This document shows positions 1-5,201 of a stretch of 5,201 bases of DNA, piece after piece; within the stretch, counting starts at the first letter, position 1, and each line of letters opens with the position of its first letter. Location: NCBI GenBank assembly GCA_947313765.1, contig CAMZNQ010000149.1, positions 1 to 5,201 on the forward strand, read 5' to 3'. The translations under genes and the position numbers were made by a program. The notes under the pieces are model-generated. The model had not been told where the DNA came from. It did not search any database and worked only from the letters and a program-made list of their open reading frames with translations. Origin of the DNA: an uncultured Sulfurovum sp. (GTDB taxonomy: Bacteria > Campylobacterota > Campylobacteria > Campylobacterales > Sulfurovaceae).

Positions 1-86
1 GTGTATCACTTTCAAGTGATAACAGTAAGGCTTATACAGCTGATTATTATAATGGATTGGCTATTTTAGATTTGACACAATTATAA
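1..86 (+). CDS. C-terminal end of an LVIVD-repeat-like beta-propeller protein (5' truncated)
   Basis: Only the last 27 codons are present. The frame starts at position 3 and stops at TAA 84-86. The other two plus frames are less likely: frame 2 stops at once, and frame 1 gives a run of Ile and Leu without family features. The visible peptide contains SDNSKAYTADYYNGLAILDL, which matches the LVIVD repeat pattern (Ser-x-Asp, Ala-Tyr-x-Ala-Asp, Gly-Leu-x-Ile-x-Asp). In that family tandem blades form a beta-propeller, usually in secreted or surface-anchored proteins. The protein ends right after this blade, with no sorting tail or membrane anchor. Its link to the polysaccharide genes is doubtful, because it lies in the opposite orientation and is separated from them by a terminator. 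The family call rests on a single repeat. A generic WD-like or YVTN-like propeller is the main alternative. Confidence 0.6.
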   Translation, partial: VSLSSDNSKAYTADYYNGLAILDLTQL

Positions 87-99
87 AAGTACATTATAA

Positions 100-130
100 A
101 ACCCCAATTAATTTAAAAATAATTGGGGTT
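100..130. terminator. Hairpin terminator between convergent genes
   Basis: An 11-bp perfect stem is formed by 100-110 (AACCCCAATTA) and 120-130 (TAATTGGGGTT), with a 9-nt A/T loop. Read on the minus strand, the GGGG arm runs into TTTTATAATG, a short U-rich tail, and the hairpin begins about 24 nt after the stop codon at 154. Read on the plus strand, the tail is GATTAAATAG, which has no U run, although the stem lies only 14 nt after the plus-strand stop at 86. It therefore looks like the intrinsic terminator of the minus-strand operon, and probably also ends the plus-strand gene with lower efficiency. Confidence 0.75.
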
Positions 131-153
131 GATTAAATAGAAGTAGAATATTT

Positions 154-1086
154 TTATAAAATAAATTTCAGTATTTTAGAATCTATTTTACTTATATTAA
201 AATATTGTTTTTGTACTGCTCCATAAGAACGATTTCTATATTCAACACCTTCTATCATTGAGCCTTCAAAATCAAAAGAAAGATTCTTTATAGAAGCAAA
301 TTTCATCATTTCCCAATCAAGTAATTGATTACTTCCAAGAAGTTTTACTTCACTATTTGAACCACCAATAATTGCATAAAGAGTTTTATTATCATAGAAA
401 AATAATGAAGCAGAATAGATAATATCATCTTTTATAGCAAATTTTAATATAACAGAATCCATCTCTTTAGCTTTTTTATAAAGCTTTTTTATAAAATCTA
501 ATGATTCTCTTGGTTTTAAATTTTTTCTTTTATGTGTCATCATAATTATTTCATAAAAAGCTTCTATATTTTCAGATGAGACTATCTTAATATTATGCTT
601 ATCAGCTTTTCGTATATCTTTTCTAGTAGAAGAACTAAAATTTTTATAAACATCTTCAATATTATTTAAATCTTCAATAATATATGTATATCCTGTTGAT
701 TGAGAATATCCTTCCCAATAAAAAGGTAGCCAATTAGTAAAACTATGATGAAAACTTTGATTAAACATATCCACTTTTGGTAATTGCTCTATTAGCTGAT
801 TTAATATCTCTTTTTCATAAGCTAGTTTTTTACAACTATTTTGATTAGGTATATATTTTATATAAGGTCCCATTGTTTGTGTTAATTTAGGTAATGTTAT
901 TACTTTAAAAATCATTTTTTTCTTTATAAAATAAGGCATAGATGCCATAATTTTACCATTAATTTTTACCAATGCTACATCCCAATACCCATCATCACAA
1001 ACTACGTCTAACCACCAATCTTTACTATAAAGTGGTATATCTTTTTCCTCTTTACAAAATTCTCTATATGCTTCTATATTTGTCAT
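154..1086 (-). CDS. GNAT-superfamily acyltransferase, FemAB/BioF2-like (Acetyltransf_6 type)
   Basis: A 310-residue protein without signal peptide or membrane span, so cytoplasmic. Residues 1-130 form a divergent N-terminal GNAT-like half (DWWLDVV at 23-29, GYWDVALV at 33-40, TMGPYI at 71-76). Residues about 145-290 match the BioF2-like/FemAB fold: STRKDIRKA at 153-161, the hydrophobic strand and turn around SASLFFYDNKTLYAIIGG (225-242), LGSNQLLDWEMMKFA (250-264), and the closing signature FDFEGSM (271-277) followed by YRNRSYGA (283-290). Family members transfer an acyl or aminoacyl group to an amine, and those in polysaccharide clusters are thought to decorate amino sugars. Donor and acceptor cannot be read from the sequence. 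It is the last gene of the minus-strand operon, starting 1 nt after the flippase stop (TAA-A-ATG). An AAAGG ribosome site at 1095-1099, 8 nt upstream, supports the start. The next structure downstream is the hairpin at 100-130. Confidence 0.8.
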   Translation of the reverse strand: MTNIEAYREFCKEEKDIPLYSKDWWLDVVCDDGYWDVALVKINGKIMASMPYFIKKKMIFKVITLPKLTQTMGPYIKYIPNQNSCKKLAYEKEILNQLIEQLPKVDMFNQSFHHSFTNWLPFYWEGYSQSTGYTYIIEDLNNIEDVYKNFSSSTRKDIRKADKHNIKIVSSENIEAFYEIIMMTHKRKNLKPRESLDFIKKLYKKAKEMDSVILKFAIKDDIIYSASLFFYDNKTLYAIIGGSNSEVKLLGSNQLLDWEMMKFASIKNLSFDFEGSMIEGVEYRNRSYGAVQKQYFNISKIDSKILKFIL

Positions 1087-1087
1087 T

Positions 1088-2353
1088 TTATTTACCTTTA
1101 TGTGAAATTTGCTTCATTATGTATAGTGATATAAGTTGCATTATTGATATATATGCTGAAAGAGATATCAATAATATTTTAAAATCAATACTCATAAAAT
1201 GAGAAATAATAACAATTAATACTATTCCCGTTAATAAAACCAGTTGCCAAATCAACTCTATTTTTAATTTTTGAAAGATATCATAAGTAGAACTAAGAGA
1301 AGTAACAATAAATTGAAAAAAGAACATAGGTAGAACCAATTCTGCATACTCTCCAGCTACTTTCCATTCCTCTCCAAAAACAAGAATAAATAATGTCTTT
1401 ACTGTAAAAAAGAGTAATATGAAACTAGGGATTCCTATTATTAATAATTTTTTTAATGTAGCCATAAAAACTACTGATGATTTGCCTGTTTTATTTTTCT
1501 CTTTAATTCCCTCTTCATAATATACTTGTCCAATAGAGCTACCTATTAATGCAGTAGGAATAGCTAAAACTCTTTGAACTAAAGAGTAGAACCCTAATGT
1601 TGCAATAGAGAAAAAAGAGGATATTAAAATATTTGCTAAGTGTCCAGATAGAACATTTGCTAAAGCAGAGGGTAGGGAAAATTTAGGAAAATCTCTATAT
1701 TTTTTTGCCAATATAAGCATTTTTGTTTTTTTAATAGAGGTTGTCAGCTTTTTATCTCTATATATATTTTTTGAAAGTTTAAAATTTGCAAAAAGTTGAG
1801 AGATAATTTGTCCTGAAATAAGTCCTGTCGCTCCTTGTTTAATAAAACCAATACCTACTTGTATTATTGCCATAATCAAGGACTTTATCCAAAGAGCTTT
1901 AGCTATATCTTTATAGTTTTTCTTTCTATTATTAAAAAGGTTTAAAATATTAAAAACTCCTACAAAAAATAGAGAAATAGGAATAAAATATAACCATAAT
2001 GAGATACGTTTATTTCCTAACATATTAGTTATATTTTCGTTAAAAATTAAAACAGCAATAAAAAGTATTAAAGAGATGGCTATATTTATTAAAAATGCTA
2101 AAGCAAAAATATTAATAGCAGCTACATCTTTTTTAGGAAGCATAATAGCATTTTCATATCTTAAACTCATTACAACCGAAAAAATTGATAATATAGCAAA
2201 AAAAAGTGCAAAAAGTCCAAAATCTTCAGGAGTATAGATGCGTGTTAAAATAGGACTAATAGCAATAGGAATCGCTTGTGCCACCACTGTTCCTGTCATA
2301 AGTGTTAAAACATTTTTAGTAAACTCTGATTGATTCTTAACTATATTAGTCAT
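1088..2353 (-). CDS. Wzx-type polysaccharide flippase (oligosaccharide flippase family)
   Basis: A 421-residue, very hydrophobic inner-membrane protein, the usual length for the polysaccharide-specific transport branch of the MOP superfamily. Such proteins flip undecaprenyl-linked oligosaccharide from the cytoplasmic to the periplasmic face. The family pattern is clear: an N-terminal helix with GTVVAQAIPIAISPILTRIYTP beginning near 21, in which LTRIYTPEDFGLFAL (36-50) is typical; SLRYENAIMLPK (63-74), a hallmark loop; YRDFPKFSLPSALANVLS (219-236), the conserved central segment; and FGEEWKVAGEYA (326-337) in the C-terminal half. About 11-12 hydrophobic spans are visible, including 82-104, 117-136, 303-325, 337-355, 368-385 and 392-412. 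The start overlaps the acyltransferase stop as ATGA (2353-2350), so translation is probably coupled. The nearest AAAGG (2367-2371) sits 13 nt upstream, which is long, and this also suggests dependence on coupling. The lipid-linked substrate is unknown. Confidence 0.92.
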   Translation of the reverse strand: MTNIVKNQSEFTKNVLTLMTGTVVAQAIPIAISPILTRIYTPEDFGLFALFFAILSIFSVVMSLRYENAIMLPKKDVAAINIFALAFLINIAISLILFIAVLIFNENITNMLGNKRISLWLYFIPISLFFVGVFNILNLFNNRKKNYKDIAKALWIKSLIMAIIQVGIGFIKQGATGLISGQIISQLFANFKLSKNIYRDKKLTTSIKKTKMLILAKKYRDFPKFSLPSALANVLSGHLANILISSFFSIATLGFYSLVQRVLAIPTALIGSSIGQVYYEEGIKEKNKTGKSSVVFMATLKKLLIIGIPSFILLFFTVKTLFILVFGEEWKVAGEYAELVLPMFFFQFIVTSLSSTYDIFQKLKIELIWQLVLLTGIVLIVIISHFMSIDFKILLISLSAYISIMQLISLYIMKQISHKGK

Positions 2354-2841
2354 CTCTGTTTAATTACCTTTGCAGGTACACCTGCTACCGTTGCATTGTC
2401 AGGAACATCATGAACAACCAAACTTCCTGCACCTACAATGGCATTTTTCCCTATGGTAACACCCTTTTTATTTTTTATTTCATTGACACGCATTCCAATA
2501 TATGCCCCTTCTTTAATTACAATAGGAGTATGTCCTTGTCCCTTTCCATGACAAGTAAAGTAGCAGTTACAAGAGATAGTAACATCATCTTCTAAAATAA
2601 ATTTAGAAGGGTCTATCTCATCTATATAACATTTCATTCCAATATCTGTTCTTTTACCAATTTTAAATCCTATTAATCTATACATTGCTACTCTAAGACG
2701 TAAAAATGGTATATTAGGAACAATTACTATATTAAAAAACTTTCTTATCGGTTTAATAATAATTGTCCATAATGAATATTTAGCATAATAGGGAGGGTCT
2801 CTATCTAATACTCGTTCATAATATAATTCAATAAGCCTCAT
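2350..2841 (-). CDS. Left-handed beta-helix (hexapeptide repeat) acyltransferase
   Basis: A 163-residue cytoplasmic protein, close in length to small sugar O-acetyltransferases of the maltose acetyltransferase/NodL/WcaF group. Residues 1-55 form a basic, amphipathic N-terminal region that could touch the membrane. Hexapeptide coils begin at IGFKIGKRTDIGMKCYI (57-73) and continue through ILEDDVTIS (82-90) and IVIKEGAYIGMR (107-118). They end in the standard capping sequence VTIGKNAIVGAGSLVVHDVPDNATVAGVPAKVIK (128-161; I130, A134, G137, G139, P147, G154, P156). His98, in FTCHGKG, sits where the catalytic histidine of these acetyl-CoA enzymes lies. The likely role is O- or N-acetylation of a sugar in the surface polysaccharide. 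It is the first gene of the minus-strand operon. Start 2841 is supported by an AGGA site (2850-2853) 8 nt upstream. Odd points are the Cys-rich stretch C91-x-C93-x3-C97-H98 and the sequence VNEIKNKKG (119-127), which interrupts the hexapeptide pattern. Confidence 0.88.
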   Translation of the reverse strand: MRLIELYYERVLDRDPPYYAKYSLWTIIIKPIRKFFNIVIVPNIPFLRLRVAMYRLIGFKIGKRTDIGMKCYIDEIDPSKFILEDDVTISCNCYFTCHGKGQGHTPIVIKEGAYIGMRVNEIKNKKGVTIGKNAIVGAGSLVVHDVPDNATVAGVPAKVIKQR

Positions 2842-2849
2842 TTTGACAA

Positions 2850-2853
2850 TCCT
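2850..2853 (-). promoter_or_regulatory. Ribosome binding site of the acyltransferase gene
   Basis: AGGA on the minus strand, with 8 nt between it and the ATG at 2841. It fixes this start as the one used, and it is the best-spaced Shine-Dalgarno for the whole minus-strand operon. Confidence 0.6.
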
Positions 2854-2865
2854 AATTTTTTTGAA

Positions 2866-2894
2866 ATTATAAACAAATTTATATTAAATAATAT
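2866..2894 (-). promoter_or_regulatory. Putative promoter of the minus-strand operon
   Basis: A perfect TATAAT lies at 2871-2866 on the minus strand, preceded by TTTGTT, which resembles the T-rich stretch found upstream of -10 boxes in Campylobacter-type promoters. With a 17-nt spacer the -35 position (2894-2889) reads ATATTA, a weak match. Transcription would start near 2859, giving a leader of about 17 nt before the ATG at 2841. A 12-bp inverted repeat covers the -35 region. In such AT-rich DNA a chance TATAAT is possible, but its position is right. Confidence 0.5.
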
Positions 2895-2904
2895 TTAATA
2901 TAAA
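2878..2904. repeat. 27-bp palindrome (12-bp arms) in the divergent promoter
   Basis: TTTATATTAAAT (2878-2889) and ATTTAATATAAA (2893-2904) are perfect reverse complements around the 3-nt centre AAT. The palindrome sits directly upstream of the minus-strand -10 box, overlapping its -35 region. It could be an operator for a dimeric regulator. All its bases are A or T, so chance is less improbable than the length suggests. It lacks a U tail and lies before a start codon rather than after a gene, so it is unlikely to be a terminator. Confidence 0.5.
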
Positions 2905-2944
2905 AAAATTATTTACAATATTTTACATTATTTTATATATTATA

Positions 2945-2974
2945 TTGTTAACTAACAGATTAAAATGGTATAAT
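2945..2974 (+). promoter_or_regulatory. Putative promoter of the deacetylase-polymerase operon
   Basis: An extended -10 box, TGGTATAAT (2966-2974; TG-N-TATAAT), is preceded by TTGTTA (2945-2950) with an 18-nt spacer, four of six bases matching the TTGACA consensus. Transcription would start near 2981, about 26 nt before the ATG at 3007. This is the better of the two divergent promoters. Confidence 0.6.
2946..2957. repeat. Short palindrome over the plus-strand -35 box
   Basis: TGTTA (2946-2950) and TAACA (2953-2957) are perfect inverted repeats around AC. The left arm coincides with the -35 hexamer. This is an operator-like placement, but 5-bp arms are short enough to be chance. Confidence 0.3.
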
Positions 2975-3006
2975 TATATTAAAAAATAAATATAAAGAAT
3001 TTTAAA

Positions 3007-4368
3007 ATGCTAAAAATTATAATACCCAATAATAATATTCCTGAGAGAAGATATATAATAGATGTCCTATTACATCAATTTTTAAATATCTCTTATGAAA
3101 TAACTATTTCCAAGGTTTTTAATAACTATAAGATAATATTACCCAATTATAGCTTTATTATAATTAATGATAATTTTTTTTCAGAATATCCTAAGAAAGG
3201 TAGTTATTTAAATAAAAATTCTATCCCTATTAATATTTTATGTGGAAATAGCTCTTTTTTTTCTGAAAAAAATTTACCTATTCTCTTTGGAACAGATAAA
3301 CTAGAACAAAGTGAGATTTTTATAAAAACAGATATTGATATTTTTGCTACTATATTTTTTATGTTAACACGTTGGGAAGAGTATGTAATTAAAGATAGAG
3401 ATGAACACAATAGATTTCCACATCAATCCTCTCTTGCATACAAAAATAACTTTTTAAATCGTCCTATTGTTAATGAATATATTGAGTTTTTTTGGAATAT
3501 GATATCCTCTTTAGATAATAGTATAAGACGTAAAAAAAGAAATTTTTCTCTTCTACTAACCCATGACATTGATGAGATAGAACGCTATTTAACTCCTAAA
3601 AACCTCATAAGGGCTTTAGGAGGTGACATAATTTATCGTAAAAGTCTTATTAAACCATTTAAAACATTAAATGAGTATATTCAGATTAAACTAGGTAATA
3701 AAAAAGACCCTTATGACACTTTTGAGATGATTATGGATATTAGTGAACACTACAATTTAAAATCTTATTTTTTCTTTATGGCAGGAGGAACAACTCAAAA
3801 ATATGACAATCGTTATGATATAAAAAGTGATAAAAGCCATAAGATTATTAATAATATTAAAAAAAGAGGACACTATATAGGTATTCACCCCTCTTATAAT
3901 GCTTATAATAATACTTTACAATTTAAAAAAGAGAAAGATGCTTTAGAAGAGGTATCTTTATTAAAAATAGCATCAGGAAGAGAACACTATTTACGTTTTG
4001 AACTCCCTACAACTTGGCAACTCTGGGAAGATAATGAAATTGAATGGTGTTCTAATCTAGCCTATGCACAACAGAGTGGATTTAGAACAGGATGTTGTTA
4101 TCCTTTTAGCCCTTTTAATATTTTGTCAAGAGAGCAACTTTCTATTTTAGAGCGACCTCTAATATTAATGGAAGCAACTTTTGCTAATGAAGTGAAAAGT
4201 GTTGAAGAGTTTAATAGTTTAGCTGATTACTATTTTGATATAGTAAAAAAATATCAAGGAGAATTTGTCCTGCTTTGGCATAATGCCTCTTTTAATGAAC
4301 CAACCATGAGAGAGTATAATAAAAGCTACCTCCATATTCTTAATAAATATAGGGAACAATCTCTCTAA
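3007..4368 (+). CDS. Polysaccharide deacetylase (NodB type) with DUF7033-like N-terminal domain
   Basis: A 453-residue protein with no signal peptide, so probably cytoplasmic. Residues 1-175 match the domain that precedes the catalytic part in this family; its signature TRWEEY is at 121-126. The NodB-like catalytic half follows: motif 1 THDID (185-189; D187 and D189 are the likely base and metal ligand), motif 2 GHYIGIHPSY (288-297, H294), motif 3 GREHYLRFELPTTW (324-337, R325, R330, P334), motif 4 SNLAYAQQSGFRTGCCYPFSPF (349-370), and motif 5 LLWHNASF (422-429, H425). The family removes N- or O-acetyl groups from sugars in a metal-dependent reaction. The substrate is probably a sugar of the surface polysaccharide, made nearby. 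Motif 2 lacks the usual second histidine: N298 stands where His would be. The start at 3007 has only a weak AAAGAA ribosome site (2994-2999). The O-antigen ligase-like gene follows after 1 nt, which implies an operon. Confidence 0.9.
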   Translation: MLKIIIPNNNIPERRYIIDVLLHQFLNISYEITISKVFNNYKIILPNYSFIIINDNFFSEYPKKGSYLNKNSIPINILCGNSSFFSEKNLPILFGTDKLEQSEIFIKTDIDIFATIFFMLTRWEEYVIKDRDEHNRFPHQSSLAYKNNFLNRPIVNEYIEFFWNMISSLDNSIRRKKRNFSLLLTHDIDEIERYLTPKNLIRALGGDIIYRKSLIKPFKTLNEYIQIKLGNKKDPYDTFEMIMDISEHYNLKSYFFFMAGGTTQKYDNRYDIKSDKSHKIINNIKKRGHYIGIHPSYNAYNNTLQFKKEKDALEEVSLLKIASGREHYLRFELPTTWQLWEDNEIEWCSNLAYAQQSGFRTGCCYPFSPFNILSREQLSILERPLILMEATFANEVKSVEEFNSLADYYFDIVKKYQGEFVLLWHNASFNEPTMREYNKSYLHILNKYREQSL

Positions 4369-4369
4369 A

Positions 4370-5201
4370 ATGCACTATATATTATCTAAAGAGTTTGCCT
4401 TTTCCATTCTACTGTTAAGTGGCACAATAAAAGCGATTCTACCTCTTATTGGGCTAAGTGGTATACCTGACCTCACACTTTTAAGTGCATTGGTTGTTAC
4501 AATTATTATGTTTAGAGATATGCGTGAAACACTTCTCTCTCTACCTAAAAATAGTTTTGAGTTGATACTCCTGTTAAGTATCTTTTATCTATTCATTATA
4601 TTTTCTGTTAGCTATAGCTCCTCTATGAATGGTTCAATCACTAAAACTATAAACTTTGGAACAATGGTATTGACACTCTACTTTCCTCTTTTAGTAAAAG
4701 ATTTTAATTTAAAAATATTTATAACAAATCTTACAGTAAGTATTTTTATACTCTCCATAATCTTTTTAAATTTCTATACAAGTTACCTAAATAGAGATCA
4801 GATCCTTATTTTAAGTTTAGGAGAAGACGTTGCTAAACAGATGACATCTCTATATTTAACTGTCTCATGGCTTAATGGGATATTGGTTTTATACTATTTT
4901 TTTGATAAAAAAAGTTTACCTCTTGTACGATGGAGTGTTTTAATTATCTCTTTTATCTTTCTCTTATCAGCTGGAGGGCGAGGACCACTTATTTTTACCA
5001 TTATTATTTTAGGAATATATATTTTATATCAACTTTTTATTATGATAAATACATTTAAAATAAATAAATTAATTCTTCCTATTCTACTAATGATAATTAG
5101 TACTTTCATAGTTATATTTATTGTATCCAATGTAAAACTTGAGAAATATAATAAATCATTAAAAGTAGTAGATAATACAGTACTAAGATTAATGGAACTG
5201 G
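4370..5201 (+). CDS. O-antigen ligase/polymerase (Wzy/WaaL-like) membrane protein, 3' truncated
   Basis: The open frame runs from ATG 4370 to the window edge: 277 codons plus one base, with no stop. The protein is mostly hydrophobic, with about nine candidate membrane spans (roughly 11-29, 33-48, 63-80, 95-109, 116-135, 160-177, 187-200, 205-226, 234-252). SAGGRGPLIF (200-209) matches the S-x-S-R-G-P signature found in O-antigen ligases and Wzy-type polymerases of PF04932, just before a long span. Such proteins join lipid-linked oligosaccharide units in the periplasm (polymerase) or pass the finished chain to lipid A-core (ligase). The two cannot be told apart here, because the large periplasmic loop and C-terminus lie outside. 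A flippase gene in the same locus favours a Wzy polymerase. The start follows the deacetylase stop after 1 nt (TAA-A-ATG). The only Shine-Dalgarno-like sequence is AGGGA at 4351-4355, 14 nt away, so coupled translation is likely. Confidence 0.85.
   Translation, partial: MHYILSKEFAFSILLLSGTIKAILPLIGLSGIPDLTLLSALVVTIIMFRDMRETLLSLPKNSFELILLLSIFYLFIIFSVSYSSSMNGSITKTINFGTMVLTLYFPLLVKDFNLKIFITNLTVSIFILSIIFLNFYTSYLNRDQILILSLGEDVAKQMTSLYLTVSWLNGILVLYYFFDKKSLPLVRWSVLIISFIFLLSAGGRGPLIFTIIILGIYILYQLFIMINTFKINKLILPILLMIISTFIVIFIVSNVKLEKYNKSLKVVDNTVLRLMEL

Noticed and set aside
1..69. Plus-strand frame 1 peptide ending at TAG 67-69
   Set aside because: It is open but Ile/Leu-rich and without motif, whereas frame 3 gives a clear propeller blade ending at 86.
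972..1202. 76-codon plus-strand open frame
   Set aside because: It lies antisense across the GNAT and flippase genes, has a biased Tyr/Leu/Ile composition, no ribosome site and no recognisable domain. Both overlapped genes are convincing.
1084..2353. Shared MTNI N-termini of the flippase and GNAT as evidence of a duplicated leader
   Set aside because: Only four residues match, the codons differ (ACA versus ACT), and the sequences diverge at once. Chance is sufficient.
2410..2595. 61-codon plus-strand open frame
   Set aside because: It is antisense to the beta-helix acyltransferase, whose repeats explain the region. The encoded peptide shows no family pattern.
2878..2904. The palindrome read as a terminator or attachment site
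   Set aside because: It is pure A/T with weak pairing, has no U tail after a gene, and no integrase or duplicated sequence is present.
2905..2945. TTTACA/TTTTACA near-repeats at about 2912-2927 as direct-repeat binding sites
   Set aside because: They are too short and AT-biased to separate from background.
3204..3410. 68-codon minus-strand open frame
   Set aside because: It lies wholly inside the deacetylase gene on the other strand and looks like a low-GC shadow frame.

Overview
This AT-rich window is a piece of a cell-surface polysaccharide locus (O-antigen, capsule or similar). Two gene sets diverge from one 165-bp regulatory gap. The source is most likely a Gram-negative bacterium. Low GC, AAGG/AGGA-type Shine-Dalgarno sites, TATAAT -10 boxes and tightly packed genes would fit the Campylobacterota (Sulfurimonas/Arcobacter-like). 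That placement is an inference from style and no marker gene supports it. The TATAAT boxes argue against Bacteroidota, although similar proteins occur there.

Layout. Positions 1-86 hold the last 27 codons of a plus-strand gene whose C-terminus looks like an LVIVD-type beta-propeller repeat. It converges on a minus-strand unit, with a hairpin terminator at 100-130 between them. The minus-strand unit, in order of transcription, is a left-handed beta-helix (hexapeptide) acyltransferase (2841-2350), a Wzx-like polysaccharide flippase (2353-1088) and a FemAB/BioF2-like GNAT acyltransferase (1086-154). Its junctions are an ATGA overlap and a 1-nt gap, so it is very probably one operon.

The gap at 2842-3006 carries a -10 box for each direction and two inverted repeats that could be operators. 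To its right, on the plus strand, lie a NodB-type polysaccharide deacetylase with a DUF7033-like N-terminal half (3007-4368) and, after 1 nt, a multi-membrane-span protein with the SAGGRGP motif of the O-antigen ligase/polymerase family (4370 to the window end, truncated).

Together the genes give an export and assembly core (flippase plus polymerase or ligase) and three tailoring enzymes: an O- or N-acyltransferase, a GNAT/FemAB-like acyl or aminoacyl transferase, and a deacetylase. No glycosyltransferase or nucleotide-sugar enzyme lies in the window, so the locus should continue to the right of 5201. No rRNA, tRNA, CRISPR array, insertion sequence or phage gene was seen, and no gene-free stretch exceeds 165 bp. 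I found no convincing wholly new system. The points worth a second look are the palindromes in the divergent promoter, the altered metal-site motif of the deacetylase, and the pairing of acylating and deacylating enzymes.
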